NCBI GenBank assembly: GCA_964397525.1
Contig: CAYNIY010000015.1
Span: 1-34,269 of the forward strand
DNA length: 34,269 nt
Source: Syntrophopropionicum sp964397525
GTDB taxonomy: Bacteria; Bacillota; Desulfotomaculia; Desulfotomaculales; Pelotomaculaceae
Reading direction: 5' to 3'
The notes beneath the pieces are model-generated. The model saw nothing but the letters and a program-made list of their open reading frames with translations, was not told where the DNA came from and did not search any database. Made by a program: the position numbers and the translations under genes. Below are positions 1-8,338 of the stretch, in pieces. Numbering within the stretch: position 1 is the stretch's first letter; each line of letters begins with the position of its first letter.

Positions 1-4
1 TCAT
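1..4 (-). CDS. Start codon of a gene running out of the window
   Basis: Only the ATG (positions 4-2) and one further base are inside the window. A good ribosome binding site, GGAGGG, lies six bases upstream on the minus strand, and the site sits directly after the ahcY stop, so this is very likely the next gene of the mtnP-mtnA-ahcY operon. The product cannot be read. From the neighbours, an MTA/SAH deaminase (amidohydrolase family) is a reasonable guess, but that is inference only. Confidence 0.5.
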
Positions 5-28
5 GATATCCCTCCGGATTTTTATACC

Positions 29-1270
29 CTACTCGTTTAAATAAGCTTCCTGCTCATCGGTCAGGCTGTCGATAACGATACCCAGCGACTGCAGTTTAAG
101 CGCAGCTACCCGGCAGTCAATTTCACCGGGCACAGGGTATAGTTTTTTAACCAGGGTGCCCGCATTTTCTTTAATATACCTGGCTGATAGTGCCTGGATA
201 GCAAAGGACATATCCATGATTTCCGCAGGATGGCCGTCTCCGGCCGCAAGATTGACCAAACGGCCCTCGGCCAGAAGATATAATTTACGCCCGCCGGGCA
301 GAGAAAACTGTTCAATGTTATGGCGGACCTGGTGTCGCTCAACAGCCATGCCAGCCAGGTGCACCTTGTTGATCTCCACATCAAAATGACCAGCATTGGC
401 CAGGATCGCACCGTCCTTCATGACGTTAAAATGGTGTCTGGTCAGGACGTCACTGCAGCCGGTCACGGTGACAAAAATATCACCGGCACGGGCTGCTTCT
501 TCACTGCCCATCACCTGGTAGCCGTCCATTAAGGCTTCTATGGCCTTGATCGGGTCAATTTCACAAACGATGACCCTCGCCCCCAGGCCCCTGGCCCGCA
601 TGGCGACGCCTTTGCCGCACCAGCCGTAGCCAAGCACAACTACAGCTTTACCGGCCACTACCAGGTTGGTGGTGCGCATGATCCCAGACCATACCGATTC
701 TCCCGTGCCGTAGCGGTTGTCAAAAAGAAACTTGCAGTAGGCATTGTTCACCGCCAGCATCGGAAATAACAGCTTACCCTCCCGTTCGAGGTTTTCCAGG
801 CGGCGTACACCAGTGGTCGTTTCTTCACAGCCGCCGATGACTTCACCAGCCTGCTCCCTTAATACAGTGTGCAGGAGGTTAACAAGGTCACCGCCGTCAT
901 CGATAATTATCTGCGGTTTCTGCTCCAGCACTGCAAGCAGGTGCTGCCGGTATTCACTTTCCGTGGCATTGTACCAGGCATATACTTTTATTCCTGCAGC
1001 AGCCAAACCTGCTGCCACATCGTCTTGGGTTGACAGTGGGTTGGAGCCGGTTACGGCGACTTCCGCCCCGCCTGCCCTGATCACCTCGGCCAGGTAAGCT
1101 GTTTTGGCTTCCAGGTGTACGGAGAGGGCCACCCGCGTGTCTTTAAAAGGCAGGTCTCTTTCAAATTCTTTCCTGAGGGTATTCAGTACCGGCATATGGG
1201 CCTGCACCCAATCAATCTTCATTCTTCCGGCCGGCGCCAGGTTAATATCTCTTACAATGTAATCAGCCAT
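29..1270 (-). CDS. ahcY: Adenosylhomocysteinase (S-adenosyl-L-homocysteine hydrolase)
   Basis: A cytosolic NAD-dependent enzyme that splits S-adenosylhomocysteine into adenosine and homocysteine, removing the product inhibitor of SAM-dependent methyltransferases. At 413 residues it is the shorter form of the family. Visible motifs are HLEAKTA at about 52-58, DDGGDL at 124-129, CEETTTGV at 148-155 and the NAD-binding loop GYGWCGKG at 214-221. An in-frame start lies 18 codons upstream, but the ATG at 1270 is preferred: GGGAGG precedes it at good distance and the protein then begins MADYIVRDINLA, as expected for the family. It lies 38 bases after mtnA on the same strand, so it is probably co-transcribed with mtnP and mtnA. 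That links SAH recycling to methylthioadenosine recycling. Identity is secure. Confidence 0.97.
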   Translation of the reverse strand: MADYIVRDINLAPAGRMKIDWVQAHMPVLNTLRKEFERDLPFKDTRVALSVHLEAKTAYLAEVIRAGGAEVAVTGSNPLSTQDDVAAGLAAAGIKVYAWYNATESEYRQHLLAVLEQKPQIIIDDGGDLVNLLHTVLREQAGEVIGGCEETTTGVRRLENLEREGKLLFPMLAVNNAYCKFLFDNRYGTGESVWSGIMRTTNLVVAGKAVVVLGYGWCGKGVAMRARGLGARVIVCEIDPIKAIEALMDGYQVMGSEEAARAGDIFVTVTGCSDVLTRHHFNVMKDGAILANAGHFDVEINKVHLAGMAVERHQVRHNIEQFSLPGGRKLYLLAEGRLVNLAAGDGHPAEIMDMSFAIQALSARYIKENAGTLVKKLYPVPGEIDCRVAALKLQSLGIVIDSLTDEQEAYLNE

Positions 1271-1308
1271 GTTATCCTCCCTGCAGCTGTTAATCTGATA
1301 AATCCTGT

Positions 1309-2361
1309 TTATAGACTCCTGCACCCTGCCACCATCGCTAAATTATCGGCATAAGGCGGCCAGACAATACCTTTGTCAGTGATGATGGCGGTAATCAAAT
1401 TATGGGGCGTAACATCAAAAGCCGGATTCCAGACATTAACTCCCACCGGCGCCAGCAGGCGCCCGCCGTGGTGTGTTACCTCAGAGTGATCCCGCTCTTC
1501 TATGGGTATTTCGTCTCCTGATGCCAGATTTAAGTCAACCGTTGATACCGGGGCGGCGACATAAAAGGGGATATTGTGGGCTTTCGCCATTACCGCCAAG
1601 CCATATGTCCCAATCTTGTTGGCCACGTCACCGTTGGCTGATATCCGGTCAGCGCCTACAATGACCAGGTCAACTTTCCCTTTCGCCATTAAGAAACCGG
1701 CCATATTATCGGTGATCAGTGTCACAGGTATATTTTCCTGCATCATCTCCAGTGCGGTCAGCCTTGCTCCCTGTAAAAGCGGCCTGGTTTCACAGGCATA
1801 CACGGAAACATTTTTACCGGCCTCCCGGGCTGCCCGGATCACTCCCAGGGCGGTGCCATAACCTGCCGTGGCCAGCGCGCCCGCGTTGCAGTGAGTCAGG
1901 ATGCTCCCCCCCTGCGGGATAAGGCCCTGTCCGAAATTTCCCATCCTGCGGTTGCCCGAGATGTCCTCATGGTATATGGTATGCGCTTCCTTCAGCAGCA
2001 GATCGTAGAGTTCACCGGGATCCTCAGTCTCAGCGTCGTTAAATTTCTGGAGCAGACGTTCCAAAGCCCAGCTAAGATTCACCGCTGTCGGCCTGGCAGC
2101 CGCCAGCTCATGTGCTGCACCCCGCAGCTGGTATGAATATTCTTCTTTTGACTTTGCACTTATTTTCCCGGCTGCCATCACAAGCCCATAAGCCGCGGCA
2201 GTGCCTATGGCAGGCGCGCCGCGTACAGCAAGCCTTTTTATTGCTGATACAATATCACGGTACCCACAGCACTTGATATAGGTTGTTTCCGTGGGCAGCC
2301 TGGTCTGATCCAGCAGCTCCAGACACTTTTCATTTGGCAGCCAGCGTATTGCTTCAAGCAT
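1309..2361 (-). CDS. mtnA: S-methyl-5-thioribose-1-phosphate isomerase
   Basis: Converts 5-methylthioribose 1-phosphate to 5-methylthioribulose 1-phosphate in methionine salvage. It belongs to the eIF2B-alpha/beta/delta-like aldose-ketose isomerase family, and 350 residues is the normal length. RGAPAIG is at 47-53. The catalytic cysteine is in THCNAG (Cys158) and the catalytic aspartate in VGADRI (Asp238). Both align with the known Cys/Asp pair of the Bacillus enzyme. The ATG at 2361 follows AAGGAGA, which overlaps the mtnP stop region. The gap to mtnP is 10 bases, so the two are translationally close. No mtnB, mtnC, mtnD, mtnK or mtnW is in the window, so the fate of methylthioribulose 1-phosphate cannot be told here. 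Confidence 0.96.
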   Translation of the reverse strand: MLEAIRWLPNEKCLELLDQTRLPTETTYIKCCGYRDIVSAIKRLAVRGAPAIGTAAAYGLVMAAGKISAKSKEEYSYQLRGAAHELAAARPTAVNLSWALERLLQKFNDAETEDPGELYDLLLKEAHTIYHEDISGNRRMGNFGQGLIPQGGSILTHCNAGALATAGYGTALGVIRAAREAGKNVSVYACETRPLLQGARLTALEMMQENIPVTLITDNMAGFLMAKGKVDLVIVGADRISANGDVANKIGTYGLAVMAKAHNIPFYVAAPVSTVDLNLASGDEIPIEERDHSEVTHHGGRLLAPVGVNVWNPAFDVTPHNLITAIITDKGIVWPPYADNLAMVAGCRSL

Positions 2362-2371
2362 TATTTTCTCC

Positions 2372-3139
2372 TTAAACAGTGCAGGTACAGGCGCGATCCT
2401 CTTGTATCCGGGGGATGGTTTCCATCAGGAGTTTCCTGATATTCGCACTGTTCTTCATCATGGAATCGACAACCTCCTGGTGCGCCAGCCTGGTTGGTGA
2501 AATACCGGCGGCAAAATTGGTAACCATCGCGATCGCAGCGTAGCAGATGCCCGCTTCCCTGGCCAGGCAAACCTCCGGTACGCCTGTCATGCCGACCAGG
2601 TCACCGCCCAGCATACGGAACATCTTTATTTCTGCAGCTGTTTCAAAACGCGGACCTTCACAACATACATAAACGCCGCTGCCGTGAGCTGTTAAATCCA
2701 GGCTTGAAGCGGCGCGCTTAAGTATCTCCCTGAGCTCCGCACAATATGGACTGGTCATATCAGTGTGCGCCACACCGGCGCTGCCGCCGTCAAAAAAGGT
2801 CTGCTGGCGGCACTTCGTGAAGTCCAGAAACTGGTCGGCAAAAATAAAATGGCCGGGCTTCATCAGCGGATTCAGTGACCCAACCGCCGCAGTGGCTAAA
2901 ATATTCCTGATCCCGAGCTTCTTCAGCGCGCTTATATTGGCGCGATAATTTACCTTGTTGGGAGGAATCGAGTGACCTGCTCCATGGCGATTCATAAAAG
3001 CTACAAGTTTACCACCGTGTTCTCCGATTTTCAGCTCAACATCCCCGTAAGGTGTCGATACCATCTCATCCCTGATCTTGCCAAGGATATCGGGATCATA
3101 CACTCCGGTACCTCCGATAATAGCTACTCTGATGTCCAT
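2372..3139 (-). CDS. mtnP: Methylthioadenosine/methylthioinosine phosphorylase family protein
   Basis: A purine nucleoside phosphorylase of the MTAP/PNP superfamily, 255 residues. The phosphate-binding start IIGGTGVYD is at 7-15, RHGAGHSIPP at 51-60, the CCEGPRFET segment at 159-167 and MTGVPEVCLARE at 184-195. It should split a 5'-methylthio-nucleoside with phosphate to yield methylthioribose 1-phosphate, the substrate of MtnA encoded just downstream. At the purine-selecting position the sequence reads VTNFAAG (Asn208). Adenine-specific MTAPs carry Asp there, whereas Asn is typical of 6-oxopurine enzymes, so methylthioinosine may be the true substrate. This gene leads the operon; its ATG follows a GGGGG tract. 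The family call is firm and the substrate open. Confidence 0.9.
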   Translation of the reverse strand: MDIRVAIIGGTGVYDPDILGKIRDEMVSTPYGDVELKIGEHGGKLVAFMNRHGAGHSIPPNKVNYRANISALKKLGIRNILATAAVGSLNPLMKPGHFIFADQFLDFTKCRQQTFFDGGSAGVAHTDMTSPYCAELREILKRAASSLDLTAHGSGVYVCCEGPRFETAAEIKMFRMLGGDLVGMTGVPEVCLAREAGICYAAIAMVTNFAAGISPTRLAHQEVVDSMMKNSANIRKLLMETIPRIQEDRACTCTV

Positions 3140-3188
3140 CCTTATGCCCCCTGTCCAGGAAACTGGTTATTGTACCTGATAAACCTTT

Positions 3189-3219
3189 ATTCTATCTTAT
3201 TGATCGCATTCCTCTTCAA
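3189..3219 (-). promoter_or_regulatory. Possible promoter for mtnP-mtnA-ahcY
   Basis: Between the ftsY terminator and mtnP, a TTGAAG (3219-3214) and a TAGAAT (3194-3189) are spaced by 19 bases on the minus strand. The spacing is longer than the ideal 17. An alternative -10, TACAAT at 3174-3169, has no good -35. The operon must start near here because a terminator lies upstream, but the exact boxes are uncertain. Confidence 0.3.
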
Positions 3220-3227
3220 AATACGAT

Positions 3228-3252
3228 AAAAAAAAGGCCGGTTGAGCAGGCC
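3228..3252 (-). terminator. Intrinsic terminator after ftsY
   Basis: On the minus strand a GGCC...GGCC hairpin (3252-3236) with a nine-base loop is followed by eight T residues (3235-3228). The stem is short, so it may be leaky, but the T-run and the position 56 bases after the ftsY stop support it as the end of the long fab-rnc-ftsY transcript. Confidence 0.6.
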
Positions 3253-3307
3253 AATTTAAAACACGTCATATTAATCAAGCTGAAAAAGCTAATTCTGCAC
3301 TTGTTTT

Positions 3308-4312
3308 TTAATCAAAAAGAGCGTCAACAAATTCCACCGGTGAAAAAGGTCTGAGGTCTTCCAGCCCCTCCCCAATGCCAATTAACTTAACCGGAATATC
3401 CAAAGCCTGCTTGATGGCAATAACAATACCACCTTTGGCGCTGCCATCCAGCTTTGTTAAAACAATACCTGTAACACCGACAGCTTCACTGAAAAGCTTG
3501 GCCTGGTTAACAGCATTCTGGCCTGTCGTAGCGTCCAGGATCAACAGCACTTCATGAGGCGCACCCTGCACTTCACGGTCTAACACCCGGCTGATCTTTT
3601 TCAACTCTTCCATAAGGTTTGTTTTAGTATGAAGCCTGCCCGCGGTATCGATGATCAGAAGATCAGCATGGCGGGCTTTTGCTGCCTGCAGGGAGTCAAA
3701 TGCAACCGCTGCCGGATCCGCACCCTCACGGTGTTTGACCAAGTCCACCCCAACACGTTCAGCCCATACTTCCAGCTGATCAATAGCCGCTGCGCGGAAA
3801 GTGTCAGCAGCACCGATAATTACCTTTAAGCCTTCCAATTTAAAAAGATTTGCCATTTTACCGATAGTGGTGGTTTTTCCTACTCCGTTAACGCCAACCA
3901 CCATGAAAACCGCCGGAGCCTCGCTGCCGGTATTCAGAGGTATGGTTTCGCTGCCCAGCAGTTCCATGATGTGCTCCTTGAGGATAGCCTTCAGATCACC
4001 GGCATCACTGGTGCGTCTTTCTCTAACGGTGCGCCGTGTTTTTTCTACTAATTCCATCGCCGTGTTGACACCTATGTCCGCCTGCACCAGGATTTCTTCG
4101 AGTTCCTCGTACAGATCTTCATCAATAGCCCTGCCCTGGTGGATCAGGTTGTCAATCTTGTCCACAAAGCCCTGCCGCGTTCTGGTCAGGCTCTCTTTTA
4201 AACGCCCAAATAAACCAGGCCTCTCAGAAGGCTCCTGCTGCAGCGCTTCAGTGCCAACATCCTGTTGTGGACCGCCGGTTATGGTTTCTTTAAAACGGCT
4301 GAAAATGCCCAT
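3308..4312 (-). CDS. ftsY: Signal recognition particle receptor FtsY
   Basis: The SRP-family GTPase that docks the ribosome-SRP complex at the membrane for co-translational insertion of membrane proteins. It has a short charged N-terminal region (1-33), an N domain of helices (about 34-115) and a G domain with GVNGVGKT (140-147), ADTFRAAA (169-176), DTAGR (222-226) and LTKLDGSAKGG near the C-terminus. It ends in LRPFSPVEFVDALF, typical of FtsY. At 334 residues it is the compact Gram-positive form without the long acidic A domain. It starts 15 bases after the rnc stop. In Bacillus smc lies between rnc and ftsY; it is absent here. It is the last gene before a terminator. Confidence 0.97.
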   Translation of the reverse strand: MGIFSRFKETITGGPQQDVGTEALQQEPSERPGLFGRLKESLTRTRQGFVDKIDNLIHQGRAIDEDLYEELEEILVQADIGVNTAMELVEKTRRTVRERRTSDAGDLKAILKEHIMELLGSETIPLNTGSEAPAVFMVVGVNGVGKTTTIGKMANLFKLEGLKVIIGAADTFRAAAIDQLEVWAERVGVDLVKHREGADPAAVAFDSLQAAKARHADLLIIDTAGRLHTKTNLMEELKKISRVLDREVQGAPHEVLLILDATTGQNAVNQAKLFSEAVGVTGIVLTKLDGSAKGGIVIAIKQALDIPVKLIGIGEGLEDLRPFSPVEFVDALFD

Positions 4313-4327
4313 ATTATTTTAACCCCT

Positions 4328-5026
4328 CTAAAATTGTTTCCTCAGAGCTGCCTTGGCTGCCTGCTGTTCCGCTTCTTTTTTGGAACGCCCTGACCCGGTA
4401 CCGGCCAGCTCACCCTTGTAGATAACACCGGCGGTAAATATTTTATTGTGATCGGGCCCTTCTTCCCTGATTATAGTGTACTGAACCTGTTCGCTGCCGA
4501 GCTGCTGGACAATCTCCTGCAGTTCTGTCTTATAATCACTGCCCAGCCGTCCCTCCAGGACATCTTTTATCAGGGGATCCAGAAATTTCAAGGTCATCTC
4601 GCTGGCTTTCGCAAGGCCCTGGTCCAGGTATATTGCTCCCAGCAGCGCCTCAAAGGCGTCAGCCAAAATTGAAGGCCGTTCCCTGCCGCCGGAACGCTCC
4701 TCACCTTTCCCCATTCTGAGACAAAATCCCAGCTTCAGTCTTTTTGCTGTTCTGGCCAGTGAGGGCTCGCATACCAAAGCTGCACGCAGTTTGGTCAGTT
4801 CCCCCTCATCACTGTCCGGGTATTTGCGGAACAAAAAATCGCTGACTGCCAGGTCCAGCACAGCATCGCCCAGAAACTCCAGTCTCTGATTGTTTTCAAT
4901 CCCATTTTGCCGGTTTTCATAGATATATGAGCTGTGTGTAAGGGCCTGTAAAAGGAGATCTTCATCCAGACATTCCAGTTGAAGCCTGTTCTTAATATCG
5001 GACAGGCATTCTATATTTTTATACAC
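4328..5026 (-). CDS. rnc: Ribonuclease III
   Basis: A double-strand-specific endoribonuclease that processes rRNA precursors and other structured RNAs. The catalytic domain carries the signature NQRLEFLGDAVLDL with Glu50 and Asp54 and the second acidic pair in LADAFEALLGAIYLD (Asp123, Glu126). A double-stranded-RNA-binding domain fills about 157-232, ending in the GSGRSKKEAEQQAA motif. The length of 232 residues is normal. The start is a GTG at 5026, preceded by AGGTGA at seven bases. It sits 35 bases after fabF in the fab operon, as in many Firmicutes, and is followed directly by ftsY. Confidence 0.96.
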   Translation of the reverse strand: MYKNIECLSDIKNRLQLECLDEDLLLQALTHSSYIYENRQNGIENNQRLEFLGDAVLDLAVSDFLFRKYPDSDEGELTKLRAALVCEPSLARTAKRLKLGFCLRMGKGEERSGGRERPSILADAFEALLGAIYLDQGLAKASEMTLKFLDPLIKDVLEGRLGSDYKTELQEIVQQLGSEQVQYTIIREEGPDHNKIFTAGVIYKGELAGTGSGRSKKEAEQQAAKAALRKQF

Positions 5027-5061
5027 CAGAGCATCACCTGGTTTACGGTTTTTCTACACCA

Positions 5062-6303
5062 TTATTTTTGGTACTTCCTGAATACTAACGTGGCGTTATG
5101 CCCGCCAAAACCAAATGAATTTGAAAGTGCCACATCCACTACAGCCTTCCTGGCAACATTGGGCACATAGTCCAGGTCGCAATCCGGATCAGGCTGTTCA
5201 TAATTAATTGTCGGAGGTATGATACCATGGTAGATAGCCAGAATACAGACCATCGCCTCCAAGCCTCCTGAAGCGCCCAGCAGGTGTCCGGTCATTGACT
5301 TGGTCGAACTGATGGCAACTTTTGCAGCATTCGCCCCAAAAACACTTTTTATGGCCAGGGTTTCAGCCTTATCTCCCAGCGGGGTCGCAGTGGCATGAGC
5401 GTTGATGTAATCCACTTCAGATGGGTCAATACCGGCGTCCTCCAGGGCTTCTTTCATCGAGTTGGCAGCGCCATGGCCTTCCGGATCAGGGGCTGTCATA
5501 TGATATGCGTCACAGGTGCTGCCATAGCCAACGATCTCAGCGTATATTCTGGCGCCCCTTTTCTGGGCGTGTTCCAGGGTTTCCAGAACCAAAATGGCAG
5601 AACCTTCACCTATAACAAAACCGTCCCGGCCCAGGTCAAAAGGCCTGCTGGCCTTTTCCGGCTCCTCGTTTCTGGTTGACATCGCCTTCATTTGAATGAA
5701 ACCTGCCATTGCCAGCGGGGTAACAGCCGCCTCGGCGCCGCCGGTGATCATCACATCAGCCCGGCCGTATTGGAGGATCTTAAAAGCATCTCCGATAGCA
5801 TTACTGCTTGAAGCGCAAGCCGAAACAGTGGTAGTATTCGGCCCTCTCAGACAGTATTTGATGGCTACCTGACCCGCGCCCATGTTGCCAATCATCATCG
5901 GCACAAACACCGGACTTATGCGCCCCGGGCCTTTCTCAAACAGCACCTTGGCCTGTTCCTCCAGTGTTTCCATGCCTCCAATGCCCGATCCGAGGATTAC
6001 CCCAATCCTGTCCCTGTCTTCATGCTCAAGATTCAGTGAGGCATCCTCAACAGCCATGCCGCTGGCAGCCACTGCAAACTGGGTGAAGCGATCCATACGC
6101 CGCGCTTCTTTTCTATCCATATAACGGGTGGGCTCAAAATCCGTCACTTCACCCGCGATTTTGGTGTTAAAATTTGTCGTATCAAACCTGGTAATCCGCC
6201 TGATCCCTGAAACCCCGGTAGTCATAGAAGTCCAAAACTTTTCCAGGCCTGTTCCTACCGGAGATATTATTCCCAGACCGGTAATAACAACCCGTTTCAG
6301 CAA
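5062..6303 (-). CDS. fabF: 3-oxoacyl-ACP synthase II (FabF)
   Basis: The elongating beta-ketoacyl-ACP synthase: it condenses malonyl-ACP with acyl-ACP. The catalytic triad is plain: Cys163 in SACASSSNAI, His303 in NAHATATPLGD and His340 in KSMTGHLLGASGG. The length of 413 residues is that of FabF. The start codon is TTG at 6303; the GAGGGGG tract lies eight bases upstream and the protein then begins LKRVVITGLG, as in homologues. A terminator-like hairpin (6322-6352) sits just upstream, between acpP and this gene, so FabF may be made at a lower level than ACP. It has the expected neighbours acpP and rnc. Confidence 0.97.
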   Translation of the reverse strand: MLKRVVITGLGIISPVGTGLEKFWTSMTTGVSGIRRITRFDTTNFNTKIAGEVTDFEPTRYMDRKEARRMDRFTQFAVAASGMAVEDASLNLEHEDRDRIGVILGSGIGGMETLEEQAKVLFEKGPGRISPVFVPMMIGNMGAGQVAIKYCLRGPNTTTVSACASSSNAIGDAFKILQYGRADVMITGGAEAAVTPLAMAGFIQMKAMSTRNEEPEKASRPFDLGRDGFVIGEGSAILVLETLEHAQKRGARIYAEIVGYGSTCDAYHMTAPDPEGHGAANSMKEALEDAGIDPSEVDYINAHATATPLGDKAETLAIKSVFGANAAKVAISSTKSMTGHLLGASGGLEAMVCILAIYHGIIPPTINYEQPDPDCDLDYVPNVARKAVVDVALSNSFGFGGHNATLVFRKYQK

Positions 6304-6321
6304 AAATTATTCCCCCTCTTC

Positions 6322-6352
6322 AAAAAAGTCCCGTGGTTTCCCGCCGGGACTT
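6322..6352 (-). terminator. Intra-operon terminator-like hairpin between acpP and fabF
   Basis: On the minus strand AAGTCCCG (6352-6345) pairs perfectly with CGGGACTT (6333-6326) around an 11-base loop, followed by a T-run (6327-6322). It lies after the acpP stop (6371) and before the fabF ribosome binding site. It has the form of an intrinsic terminator, so a share of transcripts may end here. The same hairpin could also protect the acpP mRNA 3' end. Confidence 0.7.
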
Positions 6353-6370
6353 AAAATGAATAAAATTGTT

Positions 6371-6601
6371 TTATTGATGTTCCTTGATATACTTGACTGC
6401 TTCACCCACTGTCCGGATTTTTTCAGCATCTTCATCCGGAATCTCCAGCTCAAACTCCTCTTCCAGGGCCATTACCAGTTCCACAATATCTAATGAATCA
6501 GCGCCCAGGTCATCCACGAAGGATGAATCTACTTTCACATCCTCTTCTTCAGCACCCAACTGCTCAACAATAATTGCTTTAACCTTGTTAACAATCTCCA
6601 T
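6371..6601 (-). CDS. acpP: Acyl carrier protein
   Basis: A small acidic carrier that holds growing fatty acyl chains on a 4'-phosphopantetheine arm. The attachment serine is Ser36 in GADSLDIVEL. The length is 76 residues, with the usual four-helix pattern and many Glu and Asp. A TTG lies three codons upstream at 6610, but the GGGGGTGA ribosome binding site abuts that codon and sits nine bases before the ATG at 6601, so the ATG is chosen. It lies between fabG and fabF, the usual place, and is followed by a terminator-like hairpin that may raise ACP output relative to downstream genes. Confidence 0.97.
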   Translation of the reverse strand: MEIVNKVKAIIVEQLGAEEEDVKVDSSFVDDLGADSLDIVELVMALEEEFELEIPDEDAEKIRTVGEAVKYIKEHQ

Positions 6602-6644
6602 AATTAACAATCACCCCCTTCCGGAAAGTTTAACTTAAAAATTT

Positions 6645-7391
6645 CTAAGCGCAGGACATGCCGCCATCCACCGCGATTGTCTGCCCAGTGATATAACCAG
6701 CAGCATCCGAGGCCAGAAAGGCCACTAATTCAGCAACTTCCTCAGGTTCACCAAACTTTTTCAGGGGAATCTGGGCAAGCATCGTCTCCTTAACCGCTTC
6801 GGGCAGTCCGGTTGTCATTTCCGTGGTGATAAACCCTGGCGCTACGGCATTGACTGTGATGCTGCGGGAACCTAATTCCTTGGCCATGGCTTTAGTTAAG
6901 CCTATCAAACCCGCTTTTGCCGCACAGTAATTTGCCTGGCTGGTATTGCCGATTAAAGCTACTACGGAACTGATGTTGATAATTCGCCCGAAACGATTCT
7001 TTAGCATACCCCTGGCTGCAGCTCTCGTACAGTTAAAGGCGCCCTTCAGGTTCACACCAAGCACCCGGTCCCAGTCCTCATCTTTCATCCTAAGAATAAG
7101 ATTGTCCCTGATGATGCCGGCATTATTTACAAGAATGTCTACCCTGCCGAACTCGGCGATTGCAGCTTTGATCAGAGCATCTGCCTCAGCAGATGACGAT
7201 ACATCAGCCTGAAAGGTCAGCGTCCTCCCGCCGATTTCTTTTATTTCACTTGATACCAATGCCGCTGCAGCGACATTGGAGGTATAGTTGATTACGACAG
7301 CAGCGCCTCTTTTAGCCAGGGCCAGGGCTATAACCCGCCCAATGCCCCTTGAGGCTCCGGTAACAATCGCAATCCTGCCGTTCAGAACCAT
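6645..7391 (-). CDS. fabG: 3-oxoacyl-ACP reductase (FabG)
   Basis: An NADPH-dependent short-chain dehydrogenase that reduces 3-oxoacyl-ACP to 3-hydroxyacyl-ACP. The cofactor loop TGASRGIG is at 11-18, NNAG at 89-92, and the catalytic residues Ser142, Tyr155 and Lys159 are present (INISS and YCAAK). The C-terminus ends GQTIAVDGGMSCA, typical for FabG. The length of 248 residues is normal. The ATG at 7391 begins one base after the fabD stop and uses a GGAGG that lies inside the end of fabD, so translation is probably coupled. Confidence 0.97.
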   Translation of the reverse strand: MVLNGRIAIVTGASRGIGRVIALALAKRGAAVVINYTSNVAAAALVSSEIKEIGGRTLTFQADVSSSAEADALIKAAIAEFGRVDILVNNAGIIRDNLILRMKDEDWDRVLGVNLKGAFNCTRAAARGMLKNRFGRIINISSVVALIGNTSQANYCAAKAGLIGLTKAMAKELGSRSITVNAVAPGFITTEMTTGLPEAVKETMLAQIPLKKFGEPEEVAELVAFLASDAAGYITGQTIAVDGGMSCA

Positions 7392-7392
7392 T

Positions 7393-8334
7393 TTAGCTAA
7401 CCTCCCTGGTTAAAGCAAGAAATTTTTCCAAGGATACTCTGTCTTCCACATTCAATATTGTTACTTCACGGCTGATCTTTTTAATCAGGCCGCTAAGCAC
7501 CCTGCCCGGACCTACTTCTACAAACGTATCTGCCCCGAGGGAAATCAGTTTTAAGACACACTCTTCCCACCGTACAGGGCTGTATACCTGCCTGATTAAC
7601 GACTCTTTTATTTCCGGCCCGGAACAGACCAAATCAGCGCTCACATTAGCCACCACGGGTATCTTTGGGGCTGCTACGGAAACCTTGTCCAGATCTTCGG
7701 CCAGTCTCTTTCCAGCGGGAATCATCAGGCTGGAATGAAATGGGGCGCTGACCGGAATGGGCACAACCCGCCTGGCGCCGGCAGCTTTGAGCAGCGGTTC
7801 GGCTGCTTTCAGACCAGTAACATCTCCGGCAATAACCACCTGGCCCGGGCAGTTCAGGTTAACTGCTTCAACCACTCCTGACGCAGAGGCTTTAGCGCAT
7901 GCCTCCACGACAAGCCCGGTGCTGAGGCCCATAACAGCAGCCATTCCGCCCGCACCTACAGGAACTGCTTCCTGCATGTACTGGCCACGCTTGCGCACCA
8001 GAGTAACAGCGTCCTCAAATGAAAGTGAATCCGCGGCTACCAGTGCCGTATATTCACCGAGACTATGGCCGGCTACAGCACAGGGGACAGGACCGCCCAT
8101 ACTTTTTATCACTTCCAGGCAGGCGACACTTGTCGTGAGCACAGCCGGCTGTGTATTTGCGGTTAAGTTTAGTTCTTCCTCAGGCCCTTCGAAACATAAC
8201 CGGGAAAGCGGGAAACCCAGCGCTTTGTCCGCTCTCCTGAAAATATCAGCTCCTTCGGGAAATTCCTGGCTGAATTCCTTCCCCATGCCGGCATACTGCG
8301 AGGCCTGGCCGGGAAATACAAATGCTATTTTCAT
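7393..8334 (-). CDS. fabD: Malonyl-CoA:ACP transacylase (FabD)
   Basis: Moves malonyl groups from CoA to ACP, feeding both FabH and FabF. The nucleophile is Ser91 in AGHSLGEYTAL, with the partner His200 in SAPFHSSLM. The N-terminal FPGQASQYAGMG at 8-19 and Gln in the NCPGQVVIAG segment are also typical. The length of 313 residues fits the family. It starts four bases after the fabK stop and ends next to fabG, inside a tightly packed operon. Its substrate malonyl-CoA is also the signal read by FapR, encoded at the head of the same operon. Confidence 0.97.
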   Translation of the reverse strand: MKIAFVFPGQASQYAGMGKEFSQEFPEGADIFRRADKALGFPLSRLCFEGPEEELNLTANTQPAVLTTSVACLEVIKSMGGPVPCAVAGHSLGEYTALVAADSLSFEDAVTLVRKRGQYMQEAVPVGAGGMAAVMGLSTGLVVEACAKASASGVVEAVNLNCPGQVVIAGDVTGLKAAEPLLKAAGARRVVPIPVSAPFHSSLMIPAGKRLAEDLDKVSVAAPKIPVVANVSADLVCSGPEIKESLIRQVYSPVRWEECVLKLISLGADTFVEVGPGRVLSGLIKKISREVTILNVEDRVSLEKFLALTREVS

Positions 8335-8338
8335 AAAT

